DNA from: Vicugna pacos
Lineage: Eukaryota; Chordata; Mammalia; Artiodactyla; Camelidae
Assembly: GCF_048564905.1 (NCBI RefSeq)
Contig: NC_132994.1
Coordinates: forward strand, 16,285,982 to 16,349,981
Direction: 5' to 3'
Length of the DNA stretch: 64,000 nt
Shown piece after piece: positions 1 to 12,390 of this stretch (positions within the stretch are counted from its first letter, which is position 1; the number at the start of each line of letters is the position of its first letter). Under the pieces are notes generated by a model that worked only from the letters and a program-made list of their open reading frames with translations, did not search any database and was not told the origin of the DNA. A program made the translations under genes and the position numbers.

Positions 1-2063
1 CTAATTGAAGGTTTCTAAATATTGCAGTAGGCTTTTATGAGAGTTGGAATCCCCATCCCCGAAAAACTTTTTTAAATGGAAGAAATCACTATTTACCCCA
101 GAGGGGCTGGCTCTGGGGAACAGGCAGGGGTAGAATTATTTGGGGATTAGTTGGGGGTTGGGAGAAAACTCACCTAAGAAACATGAATGAAAAGAGTCTA
201 TTGTGAGAGCACGAGGGGATCTGAAGGAAGCCAAACAGAGGCACAGAGCTGGGTGTCAGGGAAACTTGAAAGCTATCAGGCACTTTTTCCCTCTCTCTTT
301 GGGACCAAGCATTCTCTTATTGCTGTGTCTCTCTGCACATAGATTTAATTCTCTTCTATCCTCAAGCCAGCTTCTCAATTTTATCATCCACTAGCCAGTG
401 ACAACCTCATCCTCCAACTCAACATGACTCCCCAGATCCTCAGAGTGAACTGACAGTCTCCACGACCCAAGTCCTCATTCCTCCAGGTGATAAAATCTGA
501 TTGGTCCATCTTGGGTCACATGCCCACATCTGACCCAATCAGCTGTCATGACTTCTCCTTTTGACACTCTGAGAATGTAGTTGGGGAAAATGATGAAACT
601 CTCATACAAGAACAGGTCAAATTGATCTTCTGTTGCCTAAATTTTATATTTTACTCCAAGAACAATAATGTTTACCTGAAAATCTTATTCTTTCAAGAAC
701 TGTCCCTCTTGATTTCATCCTGAAATCTTACGAAAGGACCCCTCTGTTGAAACGCCAAGAATAAATACAATGAATGATCTGGTCTGGCCTTCAGAATTTC
801 CTAGATAATCTGAATTCTCATCTAAGAATTTCTATGTCTACAAACTCAACACAAGAAGCACTTTGCTGAAATTCCTCAAATTTTTATGCTAACTAATCTG
901 TCATTTTTTTTAAACCCACACTTTTCAAGATATATTTCAACGTGTGTTTCTGATTAAATTTCACTTAGCTCATCTGAATATCGACTAAGTCATCTGAAGT
1001 CCAAAGAGTTTCATTTTCAAGCAGCCATGGAATCTTTCTCGATGAGCAAGAAGAATGACTTTCATCCTCAGTATATGGAATTGAACCCGTAATGCCTCAG
1101 CTTAAACTTGGTTAGTCAACCTGGCCCCCAAGTGATTCAGTACTAAGTTATTCAACATTAGGTTGCCCTTGGTTTTAGAAGGAAAACTGCTCTCTCTCCT
1201 GTGGCTAAGGGATGTGAAAGAAGATCAACAAACTGAGATATAATTCTACCCAGAAGCTCCTGTAGCATCGTAAAGGGGGCGGAGAGTGGTGATCCTATTA
1301 TAAGTCTTGCCTCACAATGCGGGCAAGGTAGAAGCCCTCTCTTGTTCCTCTTCCTCTGCTTCTGTTGGGCTCTCACTGACTCCTCTACTTGCCTTCTCTG
1401 CAGACTCTCCATCCTCCTCTGCAGCCTCCTCCCAGTTGTGTTCTCCTCTTAGTGAGGCACTCTCATCCCAGAATATAAATTACAACTGCCCAATGACAGA
1501 GGGATTTGTAGGGTTCCACTTTTACAAATAGGCTCACTTCAGCATCGCCCGTTACTCTAAGGCTCCAACAGGGAACTAGGCTTGAGGAAAACTCCTTCCT
1601 TTATTAAAACATTCCACCGAGGCAACCAGCCAAGGAAACTGAACAAAAGAACAGAAGCAGAGGCGGTGTTCAGTTTTTTTTAAATGTACTTGTTGCACTC
1701 TGACCCACAAGGCTTTGAAAAGCTAACAGGTTATTCATCTCAAGTTGCCAGTTCCAAAGTCTACCAATTTTCCAGAGTTCATCTCCCTTGCAATCAGGCA
1801 TAGTTCTGAACACAGATGTACGACTTTAAAAGGATGAGTTTGCCACTAAGAGGATGAGGCAAATTGGGAGATACAATGAATGCACAAATTTCCAGAGGAA
1901 AAGGTAAGGAGATGCGTTAAAGGACAACTGTGCCAAGTCCAAGGACTTAATATGGATCGTTTGGATGGAATGTGAGGAAAGAGCCTCTCTAGGATGGCCT
2001 AAAAAGAGAGGCAAACATCTAAACAGAACTATGACATCTCTAAAAATGAAGCAAATTATACAC
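1..2063. other. Unique-looking sequence, no gene recognised
   Basis: Only short open frames occur on either strand and none resembles a known protein or has convincing splice sites. A short stretch near 490-560, which includes 'gattggtccatcttgggtca', has the look of an old interspersed repeat, but I cannot assign it to a family. Nothing else is seen. Confidence 0.5.
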
Positions 2064-2515
2064 TCCTTTTTAAATTTTTTTTATTCAGGTGAAATTCACA
2101 TAACATCCAATTAACCATTTAAGGTGTACAGTTAAGTGGTGTTTGGTGCACTCACAATGTTATGCAACCACCATTGCTTTCTAGTTTCAAAATGTTGTCC
2201 TCGCCCCAAAACACCCATACTAGTCTCCCCTCCTCCCATCTGCTTTATGACTCTTATCGACTTGCCTATTCTGGATTTATCATATAAAAAGAATCATACA
2301 ATATGTGTCTTTTTGTGTCTGGCTTCTTTCACTTAGCATAATATTTTTGAGGTTCATCCAAATTATACCATGTCTCAGGACATCATTCCTTTTCATGCTT
2401 GAAAAATATTCCATTTTATGTATATATTGTCTTGTTTATCCATTCAGCCATTGATGGACACTGGAGTTGTTTCTACCTTTTGATTAATGTGAACCTTTGT
2501 GTACAAGTTTCTAAG
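2064..2515 (-). repeat. Ancient L1M LINE, 3' end
   Basis: The + strand reads as the reverse complement of a mammalian L1M 3' untranslated region: a T-rich start, then 'gtgaaattcacataacatcc', 'caatgttatgcaaccaccat', 'tggcttctttcacttagcat' and 'ccattgatggacactgg'. It is heavily diverged from the consensus I remember, as expected for a pre-camelid insertion. The short open frames across it are by-products of the repeat. Confidence 0.85.
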
Positions 2516-3853
2516 AAGTGAAACCATGTCTTATTGCAACCCTGATAAAATGGGGAAAATCATGTTTAAGGTAGTAGCTCAGCACCCATCCCACGACAAG
2601 TTCCCAGGTGTGCAGCAGCACTAATTTAAAAGATGCTAAACCCAATCAAGTAGAAAACCTGGGTGTTTTCTTAGCCGCATATCAAACTGGAAAACTCCAG
2701 AGGCTGACACTGGCACCCGAACACATTCAACAGGGACCCTGTTCTCCACCCAGATACAATCAACAAGGGCGAAACTGACCACACTGCCGCCAGGAATGAA
2801 GAGATGCCGTGGCCAACTTCAGAGACGTCTGAACAGGAGTCTTTGAAATGATTAATGAATTAACAGCAAGGAGAAGTGAGTTCTTAAGATCATGTGCCTG
2901 GAGGCAAACAAAGGGTAGCAGTGAAAAGAAGAATTCAGAACCATTGTCTACTTTTTTTCCATGAAGTTTTTTTTTTTTTAAAGGACTGCACAGCTGCAGG
3001 AATTGTGTGAGCATTTGGGGACTGTCAAGCCATCATCTGACTTTGTGAAGAATTCTTCTGAGGTGGATTTTATTGTTTTCAGCTGGAAAATCCATCCCAC
3101 CACTCCCCACCCCTTCAAAAGCACAAAGCCACATGCCCACCAAGCACTGCCTCTCTCTTCTGCCCTGACGTGACCAGAAAGCAAGAGTCCACCCCGAGGA
3201 CCACACCATGAGGAGACATGGTGGGGACAGCGACACCTCACCAGGAGGAGCAGCTCAGCGGAGATCACCTTTGCTACGGGCATTTGTCCCTTTGTGGAAT
3301 CTCTGTTTTCTTTTTCTTTTTTTGGCAGGCAGTGATCTTGACTTTCTAAGGGTTCAGAAGAATGTTCTGATTTCCCTTTCTAAAACTTTCATGTGCAGCA
3401 GCACATGAATTCTGTATCCACATGCACAATGGAGAAATACTACTGGCAACAAATAGAGAGTTTAGGGGAAGGGATGGGGTGGAGGTTGCAGAGAAGGAAG
3501 CCGACATCTGCTCCTGCTCACAGCATTCAATTTGGCCCACCTCAAAGTAGCCCCGGCCCCCACTGGCTGCTGATGCTCTGATGTTCACAGAGCAGCTCAG
3601 CCCTCCTCCAAATCACCATGTCAACACGGGGACCCAACAAAGTGTTGAAAAAGAAACGTGGAGGACCTCCTTCAGACACATGCTATGAACAGAAGCAGCC
3701 ACCACTCCAGTGCTCTTCGCTCAGAAACCACATGTCAGCCTTTGCCAACTCTCTGCCTTTGAGGACAAGCTTTGAGGAAGACCACTGCAGGATAATCCTT
3801 TCCATATTGGAGATAAATGCTAAAGTTTTCCAGACCCATCATGAAAGAAAGGT
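2516..3853. other. Unique-looking sequence, no gene recognised
   Basis: Overlapping short open frames on both strands (longest about 100 codons near 2978-3283, - strand) lack recognisable motifs and splice context. I see no repeat family that I can name. Confidence 0.4.
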
Positions 3854-3999
3854 TCTTTTTTTTTTATAATTTTTTTCCTTTTTTTTTTAATTGAAGTATA
3901 GTCAGTTTATAATGTGGTGTCAGTTTCTGGTGTACAGCACCATACTTCAGTCATACATATACACACATGTATTTGTTTTCATATTCTTTTTCATCATAG
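3854..3999 (-). repeat. Camelid-type L1 LINE, short 3' end
   Basis: A poly(T) start is followed by 'ttgaagtatagtcagtttat', 'ttctggtgtacagc' and 'catattctttttcatcatag'. This is the antisense 3' UTR of the younger L1 group that recurs throughout the window. The copy is truncated to about 145 bp. Confidence 0.85.
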
Positions 4000-4289
4000 G
4001 TCACTTGAAGAGAAACAAATCCAGCCAAGCACTCTTCACTGTAGGAACCCTGTGTGACAACTTCCCCACCATTAAAATGCACTCAAAAGGGACAATTCTA
4101 AGGACTTCCCAGAAAGAGAGGTGGAGGAAAAGAGAGCTGGAGAGAGTTCTGGGTAGAGAGTCAGATGTGTCTGGGAGTTCAAGCTCAAGAAGACCTCAAG
4201 ATAAACATGACAATTTAGTGTATACATTTTGTTAAAAGAATATTCATACTGAGATACAAAAAGGAGAAGTTCACTAGCATCTCTGACTT

Positions 4290-4514
4290 TTAACTATGGT
4301 AAAACACACACACGTAGCATAAAAATTAACCATTGTAACCACGTTGAAGTCTATAGTACAGTAAGTTAACTATATTTACCTGGTTGGGCAACAGGTCCCT
4401 AGAACTTTTTTCACTGTGCAAAACTGAGACTCTGTAGTATTAACAACTCCCTTTTTCCCCCCTCCTCTCAGTCCCTAGGAACCACCATCCTACATTTTGT
4501 TTCTGAGAGTTTAT
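4290..4514 (-). repeat. Ancient L1M LINE fragment
   Basis: The region carries antisense L1M 3' UTR motifs such as 'gcataaaaattaaccattgt' and 'cctaggaaccaccatcctac'. A younger L1 fragment is inserted next to it at 4525-4647. Confidence 0.7.
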
Positions 4515-4657
4515 AGTCCCTGACCTTTTTTTAATTTTATTTTTTGCTGAAGTATAGTTGATTTACAATGTTACTTTCAGATGTACAGCAAAGTGATTCA
4601 GTTATACATATACATACATATATTTTCTTTCTTTTCAGATTCAATAGAGTCCCTGAC
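4515..4657 (-). repeat. L1 LINE 3' fragment with target-site duplication
   Basis: The antisense L1 3' end 'gctgaagtatagttgattta' is flanked by direct repeats 'agtccctgac' at 4515-4524 and 4648-4657, which marks a separate retrotransposition into the older L1M. The inserted part is about 120 bp, so only the extreme 3' end was copied. Confidence 0.8.
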
Positions 4658-4661
4658 TTTT

Positions 4662-5318
4662 AAAACTGCTGCCCAACATATATCTGGAGGGAACTCTAAT
4701 TCAAAAAGATACACACACAATGTTCATAGCAGCACTATTTACAATAGCCAAGACATGCAAGCAACCTAAAGGTCCATTGACAGATGGCTGGATAAAGAAG
4801 TTGTGGTATATTTATACAATGGAGTACTACTCAGCCATAAAAAAGAATAAAATAATGCCATTTGCAGCAACATGGATGGATCTGGAGATCATCATTCTAA
4901 GTGAAGTAAGCCAGAAAGAGAAAAAAATAAAAGTACCATATGATATCACTCACATGTGGAATCTAAAAAAGAAAAGAAAAATGAGGACACTAATGAACTC
5001 ATCTACAAAACAGAAACAGACTGGCAGACATAGTAAACAACCTTATGATTTCTGGAGAAACAGGGTGGGAAGGGATACATTTGGGAGTTTGAGATTTGCA
5101 AATGTTAATCACTATATAAAAAAATAGATAAAAAACCAATTTCTTCTGTATAACACAGGGAACTATATTCAATATCTTGTAATAACTTTTAATGAAAAGG
5201 AATATGAACATGAATATATGTATGTGTATACATGACTGGGACATTGTGCTGTATACCAGAAATTGATATGATGTAACTGATAGTACTTCAATTAAAAAAA
5301 AAAAAAACTGCTGCCCAA
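4662..5318 (+). repeat. L1 LINE, 5'-truncated, ORF2 C-terminus plus 3' UTR
   Basis: The insert runs from 4677 to 5303 and is bounded by a perfect 15-bp direct repeat 'aaaactgctgcccaa' at 4662-4676 and 5304-5318. It begins inside the last part of ORF2; the frame starting at 4720 contains '[19 protein letters not shown]' and 'EVSQKEKK', the usual ORF2 C-terminus. It continues through the 3' UTR ('cacagggaactatattcaat', 'accagaaattgatatg') to a poly(A) tail. The frame of about 135 codons is this LINE relic and not a host gene. Confidence 0.93.
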
Positions 5319-6229
5319 GCCAAGCCCTGTGCCCAGTGCAGCATTATATCAATATTGTTATTATGATGCTTGTTGTCTCATCATCCAAATCAATGTTCAT
5401 TTCCACACAGAGAAGCAATTTTGCAGTAAATAACATACAAACATCAAATTACAATTCCAGAAATGTTTTGTAATTGAGCAAGACAGTCAGAGAAAAGTTA
5501 TGTCCATCACCTAATCCTCCCCAAAACATTGTGCTCAGGCTTGAGTTGACAGTATGAAATTCTCATAGAGCCTGGAAAAAGTTCTGTGTTAAAATGAAGG
5601 TGAGTATGAAGCCTAAATAATTGAAAATTCTGCAATTTTTTTTATCTGCAATGAAGTCACAGTAAGTATAAGACTCAGAGAGGAAAAGAATGTGCTCCTC
5701 ATAGGGTGGCTAGACATGGGAGTGAACCAAAAAGAATGTTGTGCAATCACCTTCCCTGAAGGGCACCAGAATTCTAGAATTTGTATGCAGATTCTCATCA
5801 TGACATCACTGAAGGAACCCCTTGTATTTCATTCCCAGGCTTCAATTCCATGATTCTAAAGCACCAGGGTTTTCACAGGCCATCCCAGTGGTCCAGGGAT
5901 GGGCTGAGAAGTAAGTCAGGGACCCACTGGGAGCTTATCTCTGGGGCTGAAAAACAGAGATTCTGCTAACACCCTGTATTGGGTTTTACCTTTCTCCTTC
6001 CATCCTCAAAGTCTACCTGGGAGGCAGGAGATGGTAGAGTCCAAAGTTATGACACTAGAAAGGCTAACACTGTGTTTCTGAAAGCACAAGTCTGAGCTGG
6101 CTCCAGAAGTCCAAAGATAAAGTCTCCCAGCCCTGTGTACACAGTAAGTGAACTCAAAGCAAGGAAGCCACTGCGCCATCCAAGACCATTGGTGGGAGCA
6201 GCAAAGCTCACAGCGAGGTGTTCGGACTG
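5319..6229. other. Unique-looking sequence, no gene recognised
   Basis: No repeat family or exon is recognisable. Short frames on both strands near 6006-6293 overlap each other and lack support. Confidence 0.4.
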
Positions 6230-6420
6230 CCTGGGGACAGCCTGGCTGGGTTTGCATCTCACCTCTGGCCTGAAGCCCTGGACAAGTCAGCAAACCCCTC
6301 TCTGCCCCAGTTTCCCTAAGTGTAAAATGAGGGTGATGCTGGAAATGATCTCAAAGGGTTGTGGTGAAGATAAAATGAGTTAATATATCAAAAAGCATTT
6401 AGCGTAGTGCCTGACAAGCA
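6230..6420 (+). repeat. MIR SINE
   Basis: The MIR core and 3' half are recognisable: 'cccagtttccctaagtgtaa', 'aatgagggtgatg', 'gggttgtggtgaagataaaa' and 'tagtgcctgacaa'. Divergence is high, as expected for this mammal-wide SINE. Confidence 0.8.
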
Positions 6421-6820
6421 ACTCGGAAAAACGCCAGCAATTGGGATTACTAATCCATCCACAATAGGCACTCACTTCTTTCTAACACTCTATTCCTCCC
6501 CTCTCTTTCCCCATCACCTTAATTTTCTTCCTTTTTTTCCCTTATCAGATACTGCCTCTGCCCCCACCCATTCCCATGGGCAAGACCAATCCCCTGTTTG
6601 GTGATTTGAGAAGACTTCTTTGCCATATCATTAAACTTCCTGTAAATTATAATTAGACATTCATTCCTATAAATAAATAATCATCCTTTTTAATTAAAAA
6701 AAGCCCTGGGAGAAGAAGTACACTAAATTGTTAGCCTGCCTCCTAATCACTCCAATACATTCTCTTGCAGTTAATATCTGTCTGAAACGGTCTTGTTCAT
6801 TGATTGATTATTTAATTACT
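6421..6820. other. AT-rich unique sequence
   Basis: Between about 6630 and 6830 there are several TAAT/ATTA cores ('attataattagacattca', 'tttttaattaaaaaaag', 'tgattgattatttaattact'), a pattern often found in homeodomain-bound non-coding elements. There is no open frame of note. A regulatory role is only a possibility. Confidence 0.3.
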
Positions 6821-6945
6821 GTCCTCCCCAAGCTCTGTAAAAACAAGAGCTTATCAACCTTGTTCAGCACTGTATTCTGAGCCCCTACAACAGAGCCTGG
6901 CATGTAGTAGATACTCAATAAATATTTGTCAAATGTCGAATCACT
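6821..6945 (+). repeat. L2 LINE 3' end
   Basis: The L2 3' terminus is clear: 'ttgttcagcactgtattctg', 'agagcctggcatgtagtag' and 'tactcaataaatatttgt'. Confidence 0.85.
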
Positions 6946-6954
6946 GAAGTGTTT

Positions 6955-7270
6955 ACTTTCCCCCAAAATATGCCATGCTGTCCACCCTCCTGCTCTCTGA
7001 AGATGCTGTTTCCTCTGCCCAGAATGCAAGATTCATTCCAGATGTTCAGTGACTGCCAACTATGTGCTCCTGGGCCCATTCCTACCAGTTCTCCAGGGCT
7101 CAGTGTGGGCATTATGTCTTCCACGGGGCTTCCTCTGACCCATCCAGGCAGGGTTGGTGCTCCTCTGTCAGCTCCCATGGGTGCCCTTGCCTGGGCCACC
7201 ACCAGCTCAGCATTCCTGAAATCATCACAGACCAGAAAATCCCTCAGTATCACAAAGTCTATAGTTTTCT
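6955..7270 (+). repeat. L2 LINE fragment
   Basis: The stretch follows the part of L2 just upstream of its end, with 'ggcttcctctgacccatcc' followed by 'aggcagggttggtgctcctc'. The overlapping open frames of about 110-120 codons on both strands (6915-7421) are by-products of this C-rich repeat. Confidence 0.5.
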
Positions 7271-8134
7271 CTATAAAATCACTACGGGAGTAGATACTAA
7301 CAAAACTGAATACCCAAGGGACTGTTGTGGAGGGAGGAAAGTGATGGGGGAGCCTGCCGGACTCAATCCCTGTTTCAATGCCCCGTTCCCAATCATGATC
7401 TGGCCCTCAGCAAAATTCTAGATGGCTCTATGTTAGGTCTTGAGGATAATTTGAAAAGAGTCAAAACCTCTCCCACCAAATCCATAAACACCAAAGGTCC
7501 AGTTGTGCAATTGTTAGGTTTCTCATGCTGAGAATTCTTTGGAGGGAAACTGTGTCTTCCCCAGTCTCCCCACATTTGGCCCAGTGTTGGAAAGTGTTAA
7601 AACCTCCATCATGTTTGTGAACTAAATGAATGTTTTTTTAATTTCTAGCAGTTTAATTACTTTGGCTATGAAACTGTTTTTTTTTTAATCACACTTTGAA
7701 GCATTTCGATGATACAGTTTCCCCATCCCAAGAACACGATGTTTAAAAATAAAAGATTTCTTTCTACTTCTTCCTTCTCCAAGTTGAAATGATGCATCTA
7801 AGACAGAAAATCCAGAAATAACACAGGCTGAGGACGGAATTCCAGACACTTCAGCAGAGTCAGCTCTATTCCGAATCAAGACACAAGGTCTTGACAAGTG
7901 ACCACCCACACACTTGGGTTAGGCCATTGTCTTCCATTCTACACTGATGCTTTCTGGACACACTTGCTGGGGGTGAAAAAAAAAAAAAAAAGCTCTAACT
8001 GTGACAGAGTGAGAGAGGGGCACAGGCCAATGCAGGAAAGCAAAACTTGCCCCCCTAAATGTCTCTTCAGCCTGCAGATTATTTTGAGCTGGAAACAATC
8101 AAGGCCCAAAGACTCAGGAAAAAACTGACCATCC
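7271..8134. other. Unique-looking sequence, no gene recognised
   Basis: Poly(T) at about 7678-7687 and poly(A) at about 7977-7991 suggest old retro-insertion tails, but no family could be assigned. Short frames are unsupported. Confidence 0.35.
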
Positions 8135-8582
8135 CCCAAACTGCCTAAAACAATGTTGGTAGAGGACCAATTCCAAAAAGGGAGCTATTACTGTAGATAT
8201 TAGTATGAACTAGGTGCACAGACAATGTGGAACCTAGCAAAGTCTGTTACAATTCCTGTGTCCCATTGTTTCTGCCTGACCCAGCAAACCTCTGTTTACC
8301 AAACTTTTGCTTTTCCATCTCCATGTGAATTGCCTTCCTCCCCTTTGAGGTCCCAAACCACTCCCCCCAACATCCTCTCTCATCTTTAGTTGAAGACAGT
8401 ATTTAAGGTGAGGGCTTTGGCCATTTTGGTGAATTACTCAGTTTTCCTGTGTCCCTCCCAAGTATATATGTTATTAGACTTTTGTGCAATTTTCTCCTAT
8501 TAATCTATCTCACGTCAACTTAATTCAACTTATACCAGCCAGAAGAACCTAGATAGGTAGACAAAAACTTCTTCCTCCCATA
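8135..8582 (+). mobile_element. Probable solitary ERV1-type LTR (fossil)
   Basis: The right half has the layout of a class I endogenous retrovirus LTR. A TATA-like 'gtatttaagg' lies near 8400, followed by 'cctgtgtccctcccaagta', 'ttattagacttttgtgc', 'cctattaatctatctcacgt' and 'ccagccagaagaacctagat', ending in 'cttcctcccataca'. No internal retroviral region is seen on either side, so it would be a solitary LTR. The left boundary is uncertain. It is a decayed, moderately old copy. Confidence 0.55.
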
Positions 8583-9699
8583 CACCAACATCAACAGATT
8601 TAACCAAAGTCAGTGTGGAAAGGGTCTGAACTTGTTCCCCTGCCCCCAACCCAGAGATAATCCAAAATCAAGTCAGGCCCAGAAGACATTTTGAGAACCC
8701 CCATCTGTGGGAATATGCCCTCAGCTGCCTATGGGAACAGGTAATAAAATGGAGTGAGATCAACATGCCCAGTTTTATTTCTAGACTATGTAATTGAAAC
8801 AGAAACAGCCTAAAGTTGACAAATTTTCTCAACTGTACCATAGCAATGATTTATATCTCTTGTAATCTTAATATTGCCTCCAAATGTGTGAAAGACGGAA
8901 TGGTACCATTTCAAGAAATGTAATTTTTGATGTCAAAATAAGTTAGTCATTATATCAGTTCCAGACAGTTAGAGACCTCACCCAGATATATGTCTGTACA
9001 ACACATCCTCCTTTGAAATACTCTGTTTCGTTGCTGAAAGAGAAAATACACTGGAATTGTTTGGGGACAAATTTAGACACGTTGGGCATAAAATATGCAG
9101 ACAGCTGCTTGGTATGCAATTAAAATACCACTGGTGAGAACGACTGGTCTGGCAAGGGTAATAGGGAATAGACTTTTCCCTTCAGGAAAGCAATTCCAGT
9201 TGACAGCCTCACTCAGCAAAATGAGATAGAGTTCTTACCCTGGCTCCTGGGGAGGGGTCCACCTGACCCCTGTTCAGCACCTGATCAGCCACTGACAGAC
9301 GGCGCAGAGGGGAGTCAGAAATACTTCTGGAGCGGAAGCAGAGCTAAACACACTTCCATTCCGAGTTCACAGACAAGGCACAGCTGAGTGCATCAAAGCA
9401 CTCGGCTGATGCAGCCTTCTGGGAGCAAGTTGCAAGAGTGACCTTGGGTCTGGAATCATGAGTGACCCACTCCATGTCCTGGAGGAGACACATTGGAGCT
9501 AGAAGTCACCAAATGCACATAACACCTCCAACAGTGCCTGTGGCAGGGTTCCTAGGGGATGCAGCTGCGCTCTTCAGAGTACTCAAAAATTCCAAAATGG
9601 CAGGCAAGCTTTCTAGTTCATGAGGAAAAGGCCAGTTTATTCCACGGTTTCACCAAACCTGTAGGTGAGAGAAAGTCCTGTCTCTAAGTTATTCCTCTT
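8583..9699. other. Unique-looking sequence, no gene recognised
   Basis: No repeat, exon or RNA gene recognised. There is no open frame above 60 codons. Confidence 0.4.
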
Positions 9700-10095
9700 C
9701 TCTTTTTTTATGGAAAATATCAAACACATACAAAAACAGAGACTAACATTATGAATCTTTTACTCATCACCTAGTCTGAACAATTACCAACTTCGAGTCA
9801 ATCCTGTTTCATCTATAACTCACCCACTCCCCTCCATCAACACTGGATTCCTTAAGGCAAATCCCAGATGTCATATCATCTCATCAATAAACATTTCATT
9901 TTGTATCTTTGAAAGATAAGAGCTTTTTTTTAAGCACAGCCACTAACAAATGTAAAAACTTTAAATAATTCCTTAACAGTATCAAATATCCAGCCAGGAA
10001 TCAAACTTATTTGTCTCATAGTATTTTTATTGTTCATTCAAATTGAGGTCCATATATTGCAACTGATATGTCTTATATCTTAGTCCATAGCACTC
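9700..10095 (-). repeat. Ancient L1M LINE, 3' part (split element, part 1)
   Basis: The antisense L1M 3' UTR includes 'tactcatcacctagtctgaa', 'gtcaatcctgtttcatctat', 'aaggcaaatcccagatgtca' and 'cattcaaattgaggtccata'. The element resumes at about 10841 after a CT tract and a younger L1. Confidence 0.8.
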
Positions 10096-10128
10096 TCTTT
10101 CACTCTCTCTCTCTCTCTCTCTCTCTCG
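10096..10128. repeat. (CT)n microsatellite
   Basis: About 16 nearly uninterrupted CT units precede the younger L1. Confidence 0.95.
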
Positions 10129-10130
10129 CA

Positions 10131-10840
10131 ATTTATTGTTGAAAAAAAGAGGTTTTCTACAGTATGGAGATTCCTTAAAAAGCCAAGAATAGAGATACCA
10201 TGTGATCCAGCCATCCCATTCCTGGGCATAGATCCAGAGAAAACTCTAATTTGAAAAGATACATGTACCCCAATGTTCATAGCAGCACTATTTACAATAG
10301 GCAAGACATGGAAACAACCTAGATATCCATCAACAAATGACTGGATAAAGAAGATGTGGCATATAAATACATACAGTGGAATACTACTCAACCATAAAAA
10401 GAATAAAATAATGTCACTTTGCAGCAACATGGATAGATCTAGAGATTATCTCACTAAGTGAAGTAAGTCAGATAGAGAAAGACAAATATCATATGATATC
10501 ACTTATATGTGGAATCTAAAAAAAATGATACAAAAGAACTTATTTACAATACAGAGACTCATAGACATAGAAAACAAACTTATGCTTACCAAAGGGGAAA
10601 GACGGGAGAGAAACTAGGAATTTGGGATTTGCAGATGCACATTACTATCTATAAAACATATAAACAACAAGGTCATACTGTATGGTACAGGGAACTACAT
10701 TCAGTATCTTCCAATAACCTTCAATGTAAAAGAATATGAAAAAGAATATATATGTACATGTATAATTGAATCACTATGCTGTACACCAGAAACTAACACA
10801 ATATTGTAAATCAACTATTCTTCAATTTTTTTTAAAAAAT
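10131..10840 (+). repeat. L1 LINE, 5'-truncated, inserted into L1M
   Basis: The copy starts in ORF2 ('gattccttaaaaagccaaga', 'gatccagccatcccattcct'), passes through the ORF2 C-terminal coding stretch near 10273-10461 and reaches the 3' UTR ('acagggaactacattcagta', 'gctgtacaccagaaactaac') and an A/T-rich tail. It interrupts an older antisense L1M. Confidence 0.88.
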
Positions 10841-12390
10841 GGGTTTCCTTCCCTGAATCATTTCTCATATTCTGAATTTTGCTGGTTGTACCCCCATGGT
10901 GTCTTTTAACATGTCTCTCTTCCCCCGTTTCTTCCTGTAAACTATTAGTTAGGTCTAAAGTCTTCATTACATTCAGATTTGATTTTTCTTTTTTGACAAA
11001 AATATTTCCTGAATGGTTAAATACAGGCATCAGCAAGCACACCATGGCTGGTTATTTCTCTTTTTATAATGTTAGCAGCCACTGCAGATCATTGCCTGAA
11101 TTAACTGTTTCATTAGTGGTTGCAAAATGGAAATGTGCTCATCCTATTCTTTCTTTGTTTTACTTGAGTACTTCTTTAAAGAGAATGGTTCCTTCATCGG
11201 CTGTTACCCTGAGGTACACCTTGCAAAGGAAAGAAGGTAAAATGCTTGATTCTTTCCCTTTATCACAAAAGAATTAGTTCCCGAGCATCCTCAAGAGGAC
11301 TTTGTTATTTTTGAGTATCATTATGACTCATGAATTTAAAAGTATTTTGTATATTTCAGTCTGTTGCAGTTATTGGTCCATTGTTTATTGATGCTCAAAT
11401 TGTCCCATTTTTTAACTAACAAGAATCCCTTCAAGTTGGCTCCTGAGTTCTTTTGTCAATAGCCCATATTCTTTAATAAATACCTTGCTTTATGTTATAG
11501 TAAGATGTTCCAGGCTCATCCTGGATATTTTGTACTCCAGAGCTGAAGTCAGACAACTCTCTAGGGAACACTTTTTGTTCTTAGGGTGTACAACCACTGA
11601 CGGTGTGCTTTAAAGTCTCTTGGAATAGATTTTATGTGGTTATGTCACCAACTTGATACTCAGTTAAATTCATTTGTTTCATTTTTTATTTGATATTTTG
11701 GAGATTTCTTTGATCACGTTTCCCTACTTTACTTTTTTCACTTCACAATATATTATCAAAGTATCCTGATGATTACTTTGTGATGATTACTCATTTACCT
11801 TTATTTGTTCTTATAGTTACATGTAGCTATAAAAATAGTTACACTTATTTTTATAGCTACATAGTACTCCATTGGATGGCTGGATCATAATTTATTCAAT
11901 CAGTCTTCTATTGATGGACACATGGGTTGTTCCCAGCCTTTCTCATTACAAATACTGCAATTTAATAAACTTCAATTCAATAAACTGTCTTGTGCATTAC
12001 TTGGGTACATAACTTTGGGGACAGATGTATCTTTGGGACAGATCCCTACATGTGGGATTCCTTGACCAATGGGTAAGTGGTAACTTTACTAGATACTGTC
12101 ACAATCCTGGATGCTCTTCTTTGTTCTACTTTACAGAGCTTTATGATATTTTTATTGGATTTGCATTACATGTAGAGGTTAACTTAGAGAGGGTTGACAT
12201 CTTTATGATGTTAAACCTTTCCACCCAAGAACTGAGTCTGCATTTCCATTTGACCAAACCCACCTCTGTTTTCTTGGGATGTTTTATAGTTTTCCTCATC
12301 TATGTTTTGACACCATCTGCTTGCTTATTTTGTTATTATAAATGTGTTATTCTCTTCCATAATATCTTTCCCAAGTTTCAACATCCCTTT
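10841..12390 (-). repeat. Ancient L1M LINE (split element, part 2)
   Basis: This continues the element from 9700. Antisense motifs in order include 'ttttgctggttgtacccc', 'ggtgtcttttaacatgtctc', 'gatgttccaggctcatcctg', 'ttgatggacacatgggttgt' and 'gttgacatctttatgatgtt'. The last lies in the 3' half of ORF2. Total preserved length, without the insert, is about 1.9 kb. The frame at 12025-12393 on + is only antisense L1. Confidence 0.75.
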
